This document shows positions 34,334-42,662 of a DNA stretch of 64,000 bases, piece by piece. Numbering within the stretch: the stretch's first letter is position 1; every line of letters starts with the position of its first letter. Both the position numbers and the translations under genes were made by a program. Origin of the DNA: Burkholderia catarinensis (GTDB lineage: Bacteria; Pseudomonadota; Gammaproteobacteria; Burkholderiales; Burkholderiaceae); the NCBI RefSeq assembly GCF_001883705.2, contig NZ_MDEQ02000014.1, positions 124,001-188,000 of the forward strand. Direction: 5' to 3'. Below the pieces are notes generated by a model. The model saw nothing but the letters and a program-made list of their open reading frames with translations. It did no database searches and was not told the DNA's origin.

Positions 34334-35938
34334 ATGGAAATTTTGGGTAAGGATGCTATGAAAACAATCAAGCGAGCCCTCGCGGGCGTGCTGGCATGCA
34401 GCGGATTGCTCTTTGCCGGTGCGGCCCTGGCGGTCGGTGATAGCCCGGGCGGCCCCCGTGTCAACGAGATCAACTTTCAGCCGCCTGTCACGAAGATCGC
34501 CGAGGAGCTCTACGATCTCCACACGATGATGCTGATCCTGTGTACGGTGATCTTCGTCGCCGTGTTCGGCGTGATGTTCTATTCGATCTTCGCGCACCGC
34601 AAATCCAAAGGCCACAAGGCCGCCAATTTCCATGAAAGCACGACCGTCGAGATCATCTGGACGATCGTGCCGTTCGTCATCGTCGTGCTGATGGCGTTGC
34701 CGGCGACGAAGGCCGTCGTCGCGATGAAGGACACGACGAACGCCGATCTCACGATCAAGGTCACCGGCTACCAGTGGAAGTGGGGCTACGACTACGTGAA
34801 GGGTCCGGGCGAGGGCATCGGCTTCCTGTCGACGCTGAGCACCCCGCGTGACGAAGTGATGGGCAAGAAGCCGATCACCGACACCTATCTGCAGGAAGTC
34901 GACAACCCGCTCGTCGTGCCGGTCAACAAGAAGATCCGCATCATCACGACCGCGAACGACGTCGTCCACTCGTGGTACGTGCCCGCGTTCGGCGTGAAGC
35001 AGGATGCGATCCCCGGCTTCGTGCGCGACACGTGGTTCAAGGCCGACAAGGTCGGTACCTTCCGCGGTTTCTGTACGGAACTGTGCGGCAAGGAGCACGC
35101 GTACATGCCGGTCGTCGTTGAAGTCCTGTCGGACGACGATTACGCGAAGTGGGTGACCGCGCAGAAGGCCAAGATGGCCGGCGCGGCGGTCGATCCGAAC
35201 AAGGTCTACACGATGGCCGAACTCGTCGCGCACGGCGAGGAAGTCTACAAGGCGAACTGCGCGGCCTGCCACCAGGTGAGCGGCAAGGGCCTCGGCGCGT
35301 TCCCGGCAATGGACGGCAGCCCGATCGTGAACGGCCCGATCGCCGCCCACGTCGAGCGCGTGCTGCAAGGCAAGGGCGCGATGCCGTCGTGGGCGTCGCT
35401 GTCGGACCTCGACATCGCTTCGGTCGTCACGTACGAGCGCAATTCGTGGGGCAACCACAAGAACGACCTGCTGCAGCCGAAGCAAGTGGCTGACGCGCGC
35501 AACGGCAAGATGCCGGAAGACACGGCGGGCGCGGCAACGGCGGCGGCGCCGGCCGAAGCGGCTTCGGCACCGGCGCAAGCCGCGTCGGGCGCAGCCGAGC
35601 AGCCGGCGGCAGCGCCGGTATCGGCCGCGCTGTCGACGATCTACTTCGAGACGGGCAAGAGCGTGCTGCCGGCCGACGCGAAAGCGGCGATCGCCACCGC
35701 GGCCGACTATGCGAAGGCACATCCGGACGCGAAGCTCGCGCTGTCGGGTTTCACCGACAAGACGGGGTCGGCCGACGCAAACGCCGAACTGGCCAAGCAT
35801 CGTGCACAAGTCGTGCGCGACGCGCTGAAGGCAGCAGGCGTGGCGGAAGACCACATTATTCTCAAAAAGCCGGAAACGATCACGGGCGGGGCTGACGCGA
35901 AGGAAGCCCGGCGTGTCGAGATCGGCCCGGCGGCTTGA
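34334..35938 (+). CDS. ctaC: Cytochrome c oxidase subunit II with fused cytochrome c and OmpA-like domains
   Basis: This 534-residue protein has a signal peptide (about 1-33), two membrane helices (about 65-85 and 108-126), a CuA domain with ligands His212, Cys247, Glu249, Cys251, His255 and Met258 (CTELCGKEHAYM), a cytochrome c domain with haem site CAACH (309-313), an Ala/Pro linker (about 396-430), and an OmpA C-terminal-like domain (about 432-532: STIYFETGKSVLPADAK ... SGFTDKTGSADANAELAKHRA ... EARRVEI). The first three parts are usual for caa3/aa3-type subunit II; the OmpA-like tail is not. ATG 34334 has GGGGAGGG 5 nt upstream. Confidence 0.95.
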   Translation: MEILGKDAMKTIKRALAGVLACSGLLFAGAALAVGDSPGGPRVNEINFQPPVTKIAEELYDLHTMMLILCTVIFVAVFGVMFYSIFAHRKSKGHKAANFHESTTVEIIWTIVPFVIVVLMALPATKAVVAMKDTTNADLTIKVTGYQWKWGYDYVKGPGEGIGFLSTLSTPRDEVMGKKPITDTYLQEVDNPLVVPVNKKIRIITTANDVVHSWYVPAFGVKQDAIPGFVRDTWFKADKVGTFRGFCTELCGKEHAYMPVVVEVLSDDDYAKWVTAQKAKMAGAAVDPNKVYTMAELVAHGEEVYKANCAACHQVSGKGLGAFPAMDGSPIVNGPIAAHVERVLQGKGAMPSWASLSDLDIASVVTYERNSWGNHKNDLLQPKQVADARNGKMPEDTAGAATAAAPAEAASAPAQAASGAAEQPAAAPVSAALSTIYFETGKSVLPADAKAAIATAADYAKAHPDAKLALSGFTDKTGSADANAELAKHRAQVVRDALKAAGVAEDHIILKKPETITGGADAKEARRVEIGPAA

Positions 35939-35981
35939 CGTGTCGCTGAGTTAGTCGACGTATTCGCATTAGGAGATTCTC

Positions 35982-37589
35982 ATGTCTAGCATCGGACACG
36001 ACGTAGCCGCGGACCACGCGCACGACGACCACGCGCACGAAACCCCGCAGGGCTGGCGGCGCTGGCTGTTCGCCACCAACCACAAGGACATCGGTACGCT
36101 GTACCTGCTGTTCTCGTTCATCATGTTCCTGTCGGGCGGCGTGATGGCGCTCGGCATCCGTGCCGAGCTGTTCGAGCCGGGCCTGCAGATCATGCGTCCG
36201 GAGTTCTTCAACGAACTCACGACGATGCACGGCCTGATCATGGTGTTCGGCGCGATCATGCCGGCATTCGTCGGCTTCGCGAACTGGATGATTCCGCTGC
36301 AGATCGGCGCATCCGACATGGCGTTCGCGCGGATGAACAACTTCAGCTTCTGGCTGCTGCCGGTTGCTGCCGTGCTGCTGGTCGGCTCGTTCTTCGCGCC
36401 GGGCGGCGCGACGGCCGCCGGCTGGACGCTGTACGCGCCGCTGTCGACGCAGATGGGCCCGGGCATGGACTTCGCGATCTTCGCGGTCCACTTGATGGGC
36501 GCTTCGTCGATCATGGGCGGGATCAACATCGTCGTGACGATCCTGAACATGCGCGCGCCGGGCATGACGCTGATGAAGATGCCGATGTTCGCATGGACGT
36601 GGCTGATCACGGCCTACCTGCTGATCGCCGTGATGCCGGTTCTGGCAGGCGCGATCACGATGGTGCTGTTCGACCGCCACTTCGGCACGTCGTTCTTCAA
36701 CGCGGCAGGCGGCGGCGACCCGGTGATGTACCAGCACATCTTCTGGTTCTTCGGCCACCCCGAGGTGTACATCATGATTCTGCCGGCGTTCGGGATCGTG
36801 TCGCAGGTGATCCCGGCGTTCGCACGCAAGACGCTGTTCGGCTATAGCTCGATGGTGTACGCGACGGCTTCGATCGCGATCCTGTCGTTCATGGTCTGGG
36901 CGCACCACATGTTCGCCACGGGCATGCCGGTCACCGGCCAGCTGTTCTTCATGTACGCGACGATGCTGATCGCGGTGCCGACGGGCGTGAAGGTGTTCAA
37001 CTGGCTCGCGACGATGTGGCGCGGCTCGATGACGTTCGAAACCCCGATGCTGTTCGCGATCGGCTTCCTGTTCGTGTTCACGTTCGGCGGCCTGACGGGC
37101 CTGATGCTCGCGATGGCGCCGCTCGACATCCAGTATCACGGGACCTACTTCGTGGTGGCGCACTTCCACTACGTGCTGGTGGCGGGCTCGTTGTTCGCGC
37201 TGTTCTCGGGCTGGTACTACTGGGCGCCGAAGTGGACGGGCTGGATGTACAACGAGACGCGCGGCAAGATCCACTTCTGGGCGTCGATGATCTTCTTCAA
37301 CCTGACGTTCTTCCCGATGCACTTCGTCGGTCTCGCGGGCATGCCGCGCCGCTATGCGGACTACCCGGCGCAGTTCACGGACTTCAACCAGGTTGCGACG
37401 ATCGGCGCATTCGGCTTCGGCCTCGCGCAGGTGTACTTCCTGTTCGCGGTCGCGCTGCCGGCCTACCGTGGCGGCGGCGAGCTGGAAAAGGCGTCGGACA
37501 AGCCGTGGGACGGCGCGACGGGTCTCGAGTGGACGGTGCCGAGCCCGGCTCCCTTCCACACGTTCGAGCAACCGCCGCACGTCGAGTAA
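35982..37589 (+). CDS. ctaD: Cytochrome c oxidase subunit I
   Basis: This 535-residue, 12-helix subunit carries haem a and the haem a3/CuB centre. Features: TTMHGLIMVFGAIMP (haem a His), FGHPEVYIMILPAFG (CuB His and Tyr), MVWAHHMFATGM (CuB His pair) and VVAHFHYVLVAGSLFA (haem ligands). It reduces O2 to water and pumps protons. The N-terminus has a His/Asp-rich stretch (DHAHDDHAHE). AGGAGA lies upstream of ATG 35982. It follows ctaC by 43 bp. Confidence 0.97.
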   Translation: MSSIGHDVAADHAHDDHAHETPQGWRRWLFATNHKDIGTLYLLFSFIMFLSGGVMALGIRAELFEPGLQIMRPEFFNELTTMHGLIMVFGAIMPAFVGFANWMIPLQIGASDMAFARMNNFSFWLLPVAAVLLVGSFFAPGGATAAGWTLYAPLSTQMGPGMDFAIFAVHLMGASSIMGGINIVVTILNMRAPGMTLMKMPMFAWTWLITAYLLIAVMPVLAGAITMVLFDRHFGTSFFNAAGGGDPVMYQHIFWFFGHPEVYIMILPAFGIVSQVIPAFARKTLFGYSSMVYATASIAILSFMVWAHHMFATGMPVTGQLFFMYATMLIAVPTGVKVFNWLATMWRGSMTFETPMLFAIGFLFVFTFGGLTGLMLAMAPLDIQYHGTYFVVAHFHYVLVAGSLFALFSGWYYWAPKWTGWMYNETRGKIHFWASMIFFNLTFFPMHFVGLAGMPRRYADYPAQFTDFNQVATIGAFGFGLAQVYFLFAVALPAYRGGGELEKASDKPWDGATGLEWTVPSPAPFHTFEQPPHVE

Positions 37590-37658
37590 GTTTCACAGTG
37601 CGCTCCGCCGCTGCCTGCCGCGCAGGCAGGCGCGGCGGGCGCCGAACCGAAGTTTCAG

Positions 37659-37799
37659 ATGAACCGGAATCCACAACAAAGACGAACGCCCGAGCAGATC
37701 CGCGCGGGCAACAAGCGGCTCGGCCTCATCCTGCTCGTCATCGCCGCCGTTTTTTTTGTGGGTGTCGTGATCAAGCAGTGGTGGCTGTCCACTCACTGA
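37659..37799 (+). CDS. Small cytochrome oxidase-associated membrane protein (46 aa)
   Basis: A 46-residue frame between ctaD and ctaG encodes a basic N-terminus (MNRNPQQRRTPEQIRAGNKR), one membrane helix (LGLILLVIAAVFFVGVVIK) and the end QWWLSTH. Size, topology and position match the small proteins annotated as oxidase assembly factors in beta-proteobacteria. It ends 35 bp before ctaG. No strong SD is visible. Its exact role is unknown. Confidence 0.8.
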   Translation: MNRNPQQRRTPEQIRAGNKRLGLILLVIAAVFFVGVVIKQWWLSTH

Positions 37800-37834
37800 T
37801 GCAGTAACTGACGCAGTAGCGAGGAAGTTGTCGT

Positions 37835-38443
37835 ATGTCGAAGCCGGAAGAGGGCGCCGTCGATCGCGCGTTCAATCGTTCGATGCTGGTGAAGCTCTTC
37901 GTCGTGGCCGGGCTGATGTTCGGTTTCGGCTTCGCGCTGATTCCGATGTATCGGGCGATCTGCCAGATCACCGGCATCAACAACCTGGTGCAGCGCGACG
38001 TCAGCGAGCGCGAGGTGAAGAACTCGCAGGTCGACACCAGCCGCACGGTGTCGGTCGAGTTCGATGCGAATGCGCGCGGCCCGCTCGGTTTCAAGCCGGA
38101 GCACAACAGTCTCGACGTGCATCCGGGCGAACTGACGACGATCGTGTACGACGTGACGAACGGGCAGGGCAGGCCGGTCGTTGCACAGGCGATTCCGAGC
38201 TACGCGCCGAAGCAGGCGACGGAATTCTTCAAGAAGATCGAGTGCTTTTGCTTCACGCAGCAGACGCTGGCCGCGAACGAGTCGCGCAAGATGCCGGTGG
38301 TGTTCGTGATCGATCCGAAACTGCCGAAGGACGTGAAGACGATCACGCTGTCGTACACGTTCTTCGAGCTGAATACGCCGGCCGCGCCGGCGCCGGCGAC
38401 GCGCAGTACCGCGGCGCAGGGCGCGGCGAAGCCGGATGCATGA
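37835..38443 (+). CDS. ctaG: Cytochrome c oxidase copper-assembly protein
   Basis: This 202-residue protein of the CtaG/Cox11 family has one membrane helix (about residues 19-40) and a periplasmic immunoglobulin-like domain with the copper site CFCF (Cys137, Cys139) in IECFCFTQQTLAANE. It delivers copper to the CuB site of subunit I. The C-terminus is Ala/Pro-rich. ATG 37835 has GAGGAAG upstream. Confidence 0.95.
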   Translation: MSKPEEGAVDRAFNRSMLVKLFVVAGLMFGFGFALIPMYRAICQITGINNLVQRDVSEREVKNSQVDTSRTVSVEFDANARGPLGFKPEHNSLDVHPGELTTIVYDVTNGQGRPVVAQAIPSYAPKQATEFFKKIECFCFTQQTLAANESRKMPVVFVIDPKLPKDVKTITLSYTFFELNTPAAPAPATRSTAAQGAAKPDA

Positions 38444-38459
38444 TGACGGAGGCGGGGCG

Positions 38460-38660
38460 ATGACGGAGGTCAAGCGGGGCGGATCGTTCGGCCAGGCAGT
38501 GAAAGCCGTGCTGTGGTCGTTCTTCGGGGTGCGCAAGCGGCGCGACCTGGAGGCCGACGCGACGCAGCTGAATCCGCTGCACGTGCTGATCGTCGCGTTG
38601 ATCGCGGCCGGCGTGTTCATCGGCGTGCTGATCCTGATCGTGCGTGCCGTCGTGGGCTGA
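38460..38660 (+). CDS. DUF2970 family membrane protein
   Basis: This 66-residue protein has FGQAVKAVLWSFFGVRKRRDLEADATQLNPLHVLIVALI, matching DUF2970, and one C-terminal membrane helix. Such genes lie between ctaG and ctaE in many beta-proteobacterial oxidase operons. ATG 38460 has GGAGG 7 nt upstream; an upstream ATG (38436) overlaps the ctaG end and lacks an SD. Confidence 0.85.
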   Translation: MTEVKRGGSFGQAVKAVLWSFFGVRKRRDLEADATQLNPLHVLIVALIAAGVFIGVLILIVRAVVG

Positions 38661-38797
38661 AGCCCGCGGCCACGAAAGAATGCAGTGCGCGGCGCCACGG
38701 CGCCGCGTGCGGGAAAGAGCGGTGGCGGTCACGCCGCGCAAGAAATAAACCGGAGCGGTTTCCGGTAAACAAATTGGACTGAAGTGGAGAATCAAGC

Positions 38798-39655
38798 ATG
38801 AGCGGTCAAAACCAGACCCCGTACTATTTCGTGCCGCATCCGTCGCACCATCCGATCAGTGCGGCCACCGGCCTGCTGGTCATGCTCGGATCGGCGGCGC
38901 TGTGGATCAACGGTCACGACTGGGCGCCGTTTACGGCGCTGCTCGGCCTGCTGTGGTTGCTCTTCACGCTGTACCACTGGTTCGGCGACGCGATCGCCGA
39001 ATCGGAAGGCGGTCATTACGGCAAGAACGTCGACAAGTCGTACCGCTGGAGCATGAGCTGGTTCATCTTCTCCGAAGTCATGTTCTTCGGCGCGTTCTTC
39101 GGCGCGCTGTTCTATGCGCGTGAAATCGCGCTGCACCAGCTCGGCAGCCTCGACTACAAGCTGATCTGGCCGGATTTCTCCGCCGTGTGGCCGAACGAAG
39201 GCCCCGCCGCGCTCGCCGGTCACTTCAAGACGATGGGCCCGTGGCCGATCCCGACGCTCAACACGGCATTCCTGCTGTCGTCGGGCGTGACGCTGACGAT
39301 CTCGCACCACGCGCTGCGCGACGATCACCGCAAGAAGGCGATCGCCTGGATGGCCGCGACGCTCGCGTTCGGGATCTGCTTCCTGTTCCTGCAGGGCTTC
39401 GAATACTTCCACGCGTACAACGAACTGAACCTGACGCTGAACTCGGGCGTGTACGGTTCGACGTTCTTCCTGCTGACGGGCTTCCACGGCTTCCACGTGT
39501 TCCTCGGCGGCACGATGCTGGCCGTGGTGCTGGTGCGGATGATCCGCGGCCACTTCACGCCCGAGCATCACTTCGCATTCGAAGGCGCCGCGTGGTACTG
39601 GCACTTCGTCGACGTCGTCTGGCTCGGCCTGTACGTCGTCGTCTACTGGCTGTAA
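38798..39655 (+). CDS. ctaE: Cytochrome c oxidase subunit III
   Basis: This 285-residue seven-helix subunit begins GQNQTPYYFVPHPSHHPI and has YRWSMSWFIFSEVMFFGAFFGALFYAR, GFHGFHVFLGG and FEGAAWYWHFVDVVWLGLY. Subunit III stabilises the O2 channel and proton uptake of subunit I. GGAG lies 9 nt upstream of ATG 38798. A strong terminator follows at 39661, ending the operon. Confidence 0.97.
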   Translation: MSGQNQTPYYFVPHPSHHPISAATGLLVMLGSAALWINGHDWAPFTALLGLLWLLFTLYHWFGDAIAESEGGHYGKNVDKSYRWSMSWFIFSEVMFFGAFFGALFYAREIALHQLGSLDYKLIWPDFSAVWPNEGPAALAGHFKTMGPWPIPTLNTAFLLSSGVTLTISHHALRDDHRKKAIAWMAATLAFGICFLFLQGFEYFHAYNELNLTLNSGVYGSTFFLLTGFHGFHVFLGGTMLAVVLVRMIRGHFTPEHHFAFEGAAWYWHFVDVVWLGLYVVVYWL

Positions 39656-39660
39656 ATGGA

Positions 39661-39694
39661 AAAACGGCCCGCGCAGTGATGCGCGGGCCGTTTT
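39661..39694. terminator. Bidirectional intrinsic terminator after ctaE
   Basis: AAAACGGCCCGCGC (39661-39674), a 6-nt loop and GCGCGGGCCGTTTT (39681-39694) form a 14-bp stem with T's on either strand. It would serve ctaE and could also stop the minus-strand DUF2909 gene. Confidence 0.92.
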
Positions 39695-39827
39695 CATTGG
39701 TGTCGCCGGGCCGCGAGGCTGCCGGCCGACACCACCCTGGCGCCGCCGCGACTCAGTCAGGCGGCGCTTTTGCTTGGTGGTGCGACCGTGCGGCGAAATG
39801 TCACAGCGGTCGCGGCGGGTAAATGCA

Positions 39828-40037
39828 TCAACGTCCGATCGGCAAACCGGTCGAATGGATCCAGCCCATCCAGTTCGCGAACAGGATGAACAGGAACAGC
39901 GAGACCGACAGCCCGACGCGGGTGGCGAGCGACCAGACCATGCGTTTCGTATGACCGCGGTCGTGCATCATGAAGTAGAGCGCCGAGCCCATGCTGGCAA
40001 TGATGAGGACGAAGGCGATGGGAACGAGTATGTGCAT
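39828..40037 (-). CDS. Twin-transmembrane protein, DUF2909 family
   Basis: This 69-residue protein has two hydrophobic helices (MHILVPIAFVLIIASMGSAL and GLSVSLFLFILFANWMGWI) joined by a His/Arg-rich loop (YFMMHDRGHTKRMVWS). DUF2909 genes commonly face or flank SURF1 in beta-proteobacterial oxidase clusters. It is the only minus-strand gene here; it is divergent from SURF1 by 84 bp. Function unknown. Confidence 0.82.
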   Translation of the reverse strand: MHILVPIAFVLIIASMGSALYFMMHDRGHTKRMVWSLATRVGLSVSLFLFILFANWMGWIHSTGLPIGR

Positions 40038-40121
40038 GACACGAACCGGACGACGGCAATTCGAAAGGAAGGGGATAATTATCGCACTTCGCTTTCGCGA
40101 ATGTGCCGGGCGGGCCGCACG

Positions 40122-40832
40122 ATGAAGATTCGCTGGCTGCCTGCGCTGCTGATTCTCGTCGTCGTCGCCGTCACGGTCCGTCTCGGTTTCTGGCAGCGCG
40201 ACCGCGCGCACCAGAAGGAAGCGCTGCAGGCGAGCATCGTGCGCTACGAGCACGCGGCGCCCGTCGACGTCGGCGCGCAGCCGATTCCGCTGGCATCGAT
40301 CGAGTTTCATCGCGTGCGTGCGACGGGCCGCTTCCTGCCCGAGCAAGCCGTGTTCCTCGACAATCGGCCGTATAACGACCAGCCGGGTTTTTACGTCGTG
40401 ATGCCGTTTAAACTCACGGGCGGCGGCGTCGTGCTCGTGAACCGCGGCTGGCTGCCGCGCAACATCGCCGAGCGCACGGCGATCGAGCCGTTCGCGACGC
40501 CCGCGGGCGACGTCGAGATCGTGGGCATCGCGCGCGCCGACGCGTCGCGGGCGTTCGAACTCGGCGAAGGCGGTTCGGCGGCGCACCAGAAGATCCGGCA
40601 GAACCTGGACGTCGCCGCGTATGCGAAGGAAACGGGGTTGCCGCTGCAGCCGTTCGTGATCCAGCAGACGAGCGACGACGGCGACAAGCTGGTGCGCGAC
40701 TGGCCGGCGGCGACGACCGGCGTCGAGCGCAATTACGGTTACATGTTTCAGTGGTGGGCCATGGCGGCCGCCGCGCTCGGCTTCGGCCTGTACGCCGCGC
40801 GGCGTGCGGCGAAGAAGTCGGCCGGCGCGTGA
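40122..40832 (+). CDS. SURF1 family cytochrome oxidase assembly protein
   Basis: This 236-residue protein has helices at both ends (WLPALLILVVVAVTVRLGFW; MFQWWAMAAAALGFGLYAA) and the family core (GFWQRDRAHQKEAL, RVRATGRFLPEQAVFLDNRPYN, GGGVVLVNRGWLPRN, ERNYGYMFQWWAMA). SURF1/Shy1 helps insert haem a into subunit I. ATG 40122 is used; ATG 40101 would add seven residues. Confidence 0.93.
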   Translation: MKIRWLPALLILVVVAVTVRLGFWQRDRAHQKEALQASIVRYEHAAPVDVGAQPIPLASIEFHRVRATGRFLPEQAVFLDNRPYNDQPGFYVVMPFKLTGGGVVLVNRGWLPRNIAERTAIEPFATPAGDVEIVGIARADASRAFELGEGGSAAHQKIRQNLDVAAYAKETGLPLQPFVIQQTSDDGDKLVRDWPAATTGVERNYGYMFQWWAMAAAALGFGLYAARRAAKKSAGA

Positions 40833-40892
40833 GCGCCATGCCAGGACGCGGCGCCGGTGCCGCGGGTTCGTTTCGAGAGGTCTGATTTGTCC

Positions 40893-41516
40893 ATGCAATC
40901 TTCCCGTCAGGGTCCGGCCGCTGCGCCGTCGCCTGCGGCCCGCAAGCGCGGCCGCTGGATGCTTGTGCTGCTGGGGCTCGTGTGCGCCGCGCCGATGCTC
41001 GCGTCGTATTTCACCTATTACGTGATCAAGCCGAAGGGCGGTTCGACGAACTACGGCACGCTGATCGAGCCGCAGCGGCCGATCCCGGCGGATCTGCAGG
41101 TCACCGACGAAACCGGCAAGACCGTGCCGCTGTCGTCGCTGCGCGGCGTGTGGCTGTTCGTGATGACCGACCGCAGCGCGTGCGACGAAGCCTGCGCGCA
41201 GAAGCTCTATTTCATGCGCCAGATCCGCGTCACGCAGGCGGGCGAACGGCACCGGATCACGATGGTGTGGCTGCGCAGCGATGCGGGCGCGACGCCGCAG
41301 AAGGTGCTGGACGCCTATCCCGACACGCGCCGGCTCGTCGCCGATCCGGCCGCGGTGGCCGCGTGGCTGCCGGCCGACGTCGGCACGAAGGACAGCGACC
41401 ACCTCTACCTGATCGACCCGAACGGCAACCTGATGATGCGTTTCCCGAAAGACCCGAATCCCAGCAAGATCAAGGCGGACGTGACGAAGCTGCTGAAGTG
41501 GTCGAGCATCGGTTAA
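40893..41516 (+). CDS. SCO-like membrane protein with CxxxC
   Basis: This 207-residue protein has a membrane helix (about 22-42) and a thioredoxin-like domain with a CDEAC motif (Cys97, Cys101) and DSDHLYLIDPNGNLMMRF, where SCO proteins have their copper-binding His. It is far from true SCO1 in sequence (no CPDVCP), but the motif set suggests copper or thiol handling in CuA assembly. ATG 40893 is assigned; a TTG two codons earlier (40887) has the better distance to GAGAGG. Confidence 0.75.
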   Translation: MQSSRQGPAAAPSPAARKRGRWMLVLLGLVCAAPMLASYFTYYVIKPKGGSTNYGTLIEPQRPIPADLQVTDETGKTVPLSSLRGVWLFVMTDRSACDEACAQKLYFMRQIRVTQAGERHRITMVWLRSDAGATPQKVLDAYPDTRRLVADPAAVAAWLPADVGTKDSDHLYLIDPNGNLMMRFPKDPNPSKIKADVTKLLKWSSIG

Positions 41517-41541
41517 GGCAAGAGAACGAGGCACCATTCCG

Positions 41542-42654
41542 ATGTCGTATCTACTGCAACTCGGCCTGATCGGCTTGTGCATCGCACTGCTGCCGCTGTC
41601 GTACGTGTGGGTGAAGGCCGACGACAACAAGTTCCGCAAGCTGGTGTGGATCACCACGTTCCTGACGCTCGACCTGGTGATGTTCGGCGGCTTCACGCGG
41701 CTGACCGATTCGGGGCTCGGCTGCCCCGACTGGCCCGGCTGCTACGGCACGTCGTCGCCGTTCATCGCGCACGCCGCGATCACGGCCGCGCACCAGGCGA
41801 TGCCGACGGGCCCCGTCAGCATGACGAAAGCGTGGATCGAGATGATCCACCGCTATTTCGCGATGGCGATCGGCGTGCTGATCATCGCGCAGGTCGTGAT
41901 CGCGTGGTCCGCGCGGTTGCGCCGCCGCCCGCTCTCCGTGTCGCCGTGGTGGCCGACCAGCCTGCTGCTGCTGATTCTCGTGCAGGGCGCGTTCGGCGCG
42001 TGGACGGTCACGATGAAGCTGCAGCCGGTGATCGTCACGATCCACCTGCTGCTCGGCCTCACGTTGCTTGGCACGCTCGGCTGGCTCGCGGCGCGGCAGA
42101 CGCCGCTGCCGTCGCATGATCCCGAGGCCGGCCGCTATCGCGCGGCCGCGCTCGCGGCGCTCGTGCTGCTGGTCGTGCAGATCGCGCTCGGCGGCTGGGT
42201 GAGCACCAACTACGCGGTGCTCGCGTGCACCGACTTCCCGACCTGCAACGGCCAGTGGATCCCGCCGATGGACTTCCAGCACGGCTTCCACCTGTGGCGC
42301 GCGCTCGGGATGACGAAGGACGGCGACGCGATCACGCAGGACGCGCTGGTCGCGATCCACTGGACGCACCGCACGTTCGCGTTCGTCGTCGTCGCGTATC
42401 TCGTCGCGTTCGCGCTGAAGATGCGCCGCTTCGAGTCGCTGCGGCGGCCCGCGACCGGCGTGCTGCTGGTCGTCCTGCTGCAGTTCGTGACGGGCCTGAC
42501 CAACATCGTGCTGCAGTGGCCGCTGCCGGTCGCGGTCGCGCACAACGGCGGTGCCGCGATCCTGCTGCTGCTCGTCGTCATGTTAAACTTTCGCATCCTT
42601 TCAAGCCGCCCCGGCCGTGTCGCGCAGCCTGCGCGCGACGTCGCCCCGGCGTGA
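41542..42654 (+). CDS. ctaA: Haem A synthase (CtaA/Cox15)
   Basis: This 370-residue, eight-helix protein oxidises the haem O methyl group to formyl. Features: FGGFTRLTDSGLGCPDWPGCYG, KAWIEMIHRYFAM (haem His), LTVTMKLQPVIVTIHLLLGL-like segment (WTVTMKLQPVIVTIHLL), and AIHWTHRTFAFVVV with a C-terminal His in AVAHNGGAAILL. It lies between the SCO-like gene and ctaB, in the usual order. Its TGA overlaps a possible upstream GTG start for ctaB (42651). Confidence 0.94.
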   Translation: MSYLLQLGLIGLCIALLPLSYVWVKADDNKFRKLVWITTFLTLDLVMFGGFTRLTDSGLGCPDWPGCYGTSSPFIAHAAITAAHQAMPTGPVSMTKAWIEMIHRYFAMAIGVLIIAQVVIAWSARLRRRPLSVSPWWPTSLLLLILVQGAFGAWTVTMKLQPVIVTIHLLLGLTLLGTLGWLAARQTPLPSHDPEAGRYRAAALAALVLLVVQIALGGWVSTNYAVLACTDFPTCNGQWIPPMDFQHGFHLWRALGMTKDGDAITQDALVAIHWTHRTFAFVVVAYLVAFALKMRRFESLRRPATGVLLVVLLQFVTGLTNIVLQWPLPVAVAHNGGAAILLLLVVMLNFRILSSRPGRVAQPARDVAPA

Positions 42655-42662
42655 CCGTCCCC

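Noticed and set aside
32510..35854. Minus-strand extension of comF to a 1380-residue protein
   Set aside because: The sequence upstream of 32509 has no domain similarity and is antisense to ctaC and the methyltransferase. comF has a clear SD at its own start.
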